This document shows, piece by piece, positions 62,826 through 64,000 of a stretch of DNA of 64,000 bases. Location: assembly GCA_937872465.1 (NCBI GenBank), contig CALMSR010000014.1:1-64000 (forward strand). Direction: 5' to 3'. The notes beneath the pieces were generated by a model. The model was not told the origin of the DNA. It saw nothing but the letters and a program-made list of their open reading frames with translations, and did no database searches. Both the position numbers and the translations under genes were made by a program. Origin of the DNA: an uncultured Paracoccaceae bacterium. Lineage in GTDB: Bacteria; Pseudomonadota; Alphaproteobacteria; Rhodobacterales; Rhodobacteraceae. The stretch's first letter is position 1; the number at the start of each line of letters is the position of its first letter.

Positions 62826-63986
62826 TTATTGATCTAACAGCTGTTTTATCACAGTATTGAGCACGATCCGGCCGGAATCCGTCGCGGATATCCGACTGCC
62901 GTCACATTCCAGCAATCCCAGATCGGAGAGCTCCGCGATCCGCACCGCCGGAAGCGCCCGCCCCGTCAGGCGCGCGTAGCGCCCGAGGTCCACTCCCTCG
63001 CGGAGCCGCAGACCCATCATCAGCATCTCCGCGCCCTGATCGTGCGTCTCGACTTCGGAACGGATGGCGATCTCCGCCGTACCGCCTTCCGCCGCCGACA
63101 GCCAGGCATCCGGGGATCGCGGCGATTCGATCGCCCAGCGCCTGCCCCGGAGGGTCAGCCGGCCATGCGCACCGGGGCCGATGCCGGCATAATCGCCGTA
63201 GCGCCAGTAGATCAGATTGTGCCGGCTTTCCGCCCCCGGCCGCGCATGATTGGAGATCTCGTATCCACCCATCCCGGCCGCGTCGCAGGTCTCCTGCGTC
63301 ACCGCATACATGTCCGCGGCGAGATCCGCGTCGGGCAGGCCGCGCAGGCGCCCGCGGGCCTGCATGTCGCCGAAGCGCGTGCCATCCTCGATCGTCAGCT
63401 GGTAGAGCGACAGGTGATCCAAGGCGAGGGCGAGGGCGCGGCCGAGCTCCGTGCGCCACTGCTCCAGCGTCTGCCCCTGCCGCGCGTAGATCAGGTCGAA
63501 GCTCACGCGCGCGAAGGTCCCGCGCGCGATCTCATAGGCCCGGATCGCCTCCGCGACATTATGCATGCGCCCCAGACGGCGCAGATCGCCATCATCGAGC
63601 GCCTGGATCCCCATGGAGACGCGATTGACGCCCGCGTCGCGAAAGCCGCGAAACCGCCCGGCCTCGACCGAGGTGGGATTGGCTTCGAGCGTGATCTCCG
63701 CGTCCCCGGCCAGGGGCCAGGCATCCCTGACCGCCGCGATCACCGCCGCCAAGGTGTCGGGCGGCATCAGGCTCGGCGTGCCGCCGCCGAAGAAGATCGT
63801 GTCGACCACGCGCCCCGGCACCTGCCGCGCCACCGCCGCGACCTGCCCGACCAGCGCCCGGCGCCACCGCGCTTCGTCGATGCCGGTGCGAACATGGCTG
63901 TTGAAGTCGCAATACGGGCATTTCGCCAGGCAGAACGGCCAATGGACATAGATCCCGAAGCCGCCCGACCGCCAATCCTCGGTCAC
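62826..63986 (-). CDS. hemW: HemW radical-SAM haem chaperone
   Basis: A 386-residue radical SAM protein of the HemN/HemW family. The [4Fe-4S] motif is CLAKCPYCDFN (Cys19, Cys23, Cys26), preceded by GIYVHWPF, followed by FFGGGTPSLM and the HemN C-terminal domain. The Cys pattern CxxxCxxC plus short N-terminus fits HemW (haem chaperone) rather than coproporphyrinogen dehydrogenase HemN. It starts at GTG 63986, 14 bases from the window end; a longer N-terminus cannot be fully excluded. Convergent with parB, one base apart. Confidence 0.93.
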   Translation of the reverse strand: MTEDWRSGGFGIYVHWPFCLAKCPYCDFNSHVRTGIDEARWRRALVGQVAAVARQVPGRVVDTIFFGGGTPSLMPPDTLAAVIAAVRDAWPLAGDAEITLEANPTSVEAGRFRGFRDAGVNRVSMGIQALDDGDLRRLGRMHNVAEAIRAYEIARGTFARVSFDLIYARQGQTLEQWRTELGRALALALDHLSLYQLTIEDGTRFGDMQARGRLRGLPDADLAADMYAVTQETCDAAGMGGYEISNHARPGAESRHNLIYWRYGDYAGIGPGAHGRLTLRGRRWAIESPRSPDAWLSAAEGGTAEIAIRSEVETHDQGAEMLMMGLRLREGVDLGRYARLTGRALPAVRIAELSDLGLLECDGSRISATDSGRIVLNTVIKQLLDQ

Positions 63987-64000
63987 GCCGGCTCGGGGCC

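Overview
The window is a high-GC chromosomal segment of an alphaproteobacterium, most likely a member of the Rhodobacterales. The evidence is gene content and order: maf-aroE-coaE-dnaQ against secB and fxsA/Tim44-like, argJ-nudix next to secA, hemJ-rho-mnmE-mnmG-rsmG-parA-parB-hemW, hemP, a DUF6525-like gene, and parS sites written into mnmG and rsmG. Most genes sit in tight operons with 4-bp ATGA, GTGA or TTGA stop/start overlaps. No rRNA, tRNA, CRISPR array, insertion sequence or prophage was recognised.

The first 16.3 kb is a metal and cofactor uptake island. It holds a four-gene siderophore ABC importer (FatBDC/YclNOPQ type), a ferrisiderophore TonB receptor, a small lipoprotein, a second TonB receptor with a periplasmic Fes/IroE-like esterase, then a cobalamin riboswitch driving btuB-btuF-btuC-btuD-cbiZ, and finally hemP on the other strand preceded by an overlapping 52-codon reading frame. 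Next to it (16.6-18.7 kb) two tandem palindromes that look like Zur boxes precede a small exported peptide, a COG0523/CobW GTPase and a DUF6525-like gene. Together the island covers iron, corrinoid and probably zinc supply.

18.6-28 kb is mixed accessory sequence: a membrane-anchored cytochrome c, an exported protein with a CxxC motif, a DUF900 lipoprotein hydrolase, a CecR-YbhG-YbhF-YbhR-like export operon with a 16-bp palindromic operator, HD and DUF1810 genes, and a 400-bp gap with a large cruciform repeat. 28-33.3 kb is the conserved maf-aroE-coaE-dnaQ / secB / fxsA / Tim44-like / smr block. 33.4-43.4 kb carries a tungstate ABC transporter with a divergent regulator, a desaturase coupled to a signal-less PhnD-like protein with a divergent XRE regulator, and a polyamine/iron-type ABC importer. 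43.6-52 kb holds radC, OsmC, an amidase, grxC, comF, a methyltransferase, hemH, nudix, argJ and a parvulin.

The last 12 kb (secA to hemW) looks origin-proximal. The gap between secA and hemJ carries two perfect TTATCCACA-type DnaA boxes and seven GANTC sites within about 170 bp, making it my candidate oriC. The parABS locus follows, with two perfect 16-bp parS sites: one starts on the second base of the mnmG start codon, the other lies inside the rsmG N-terminus. Unusual low-GC or rare-codon patches occur at the rho/mnmE junction and inside parA.
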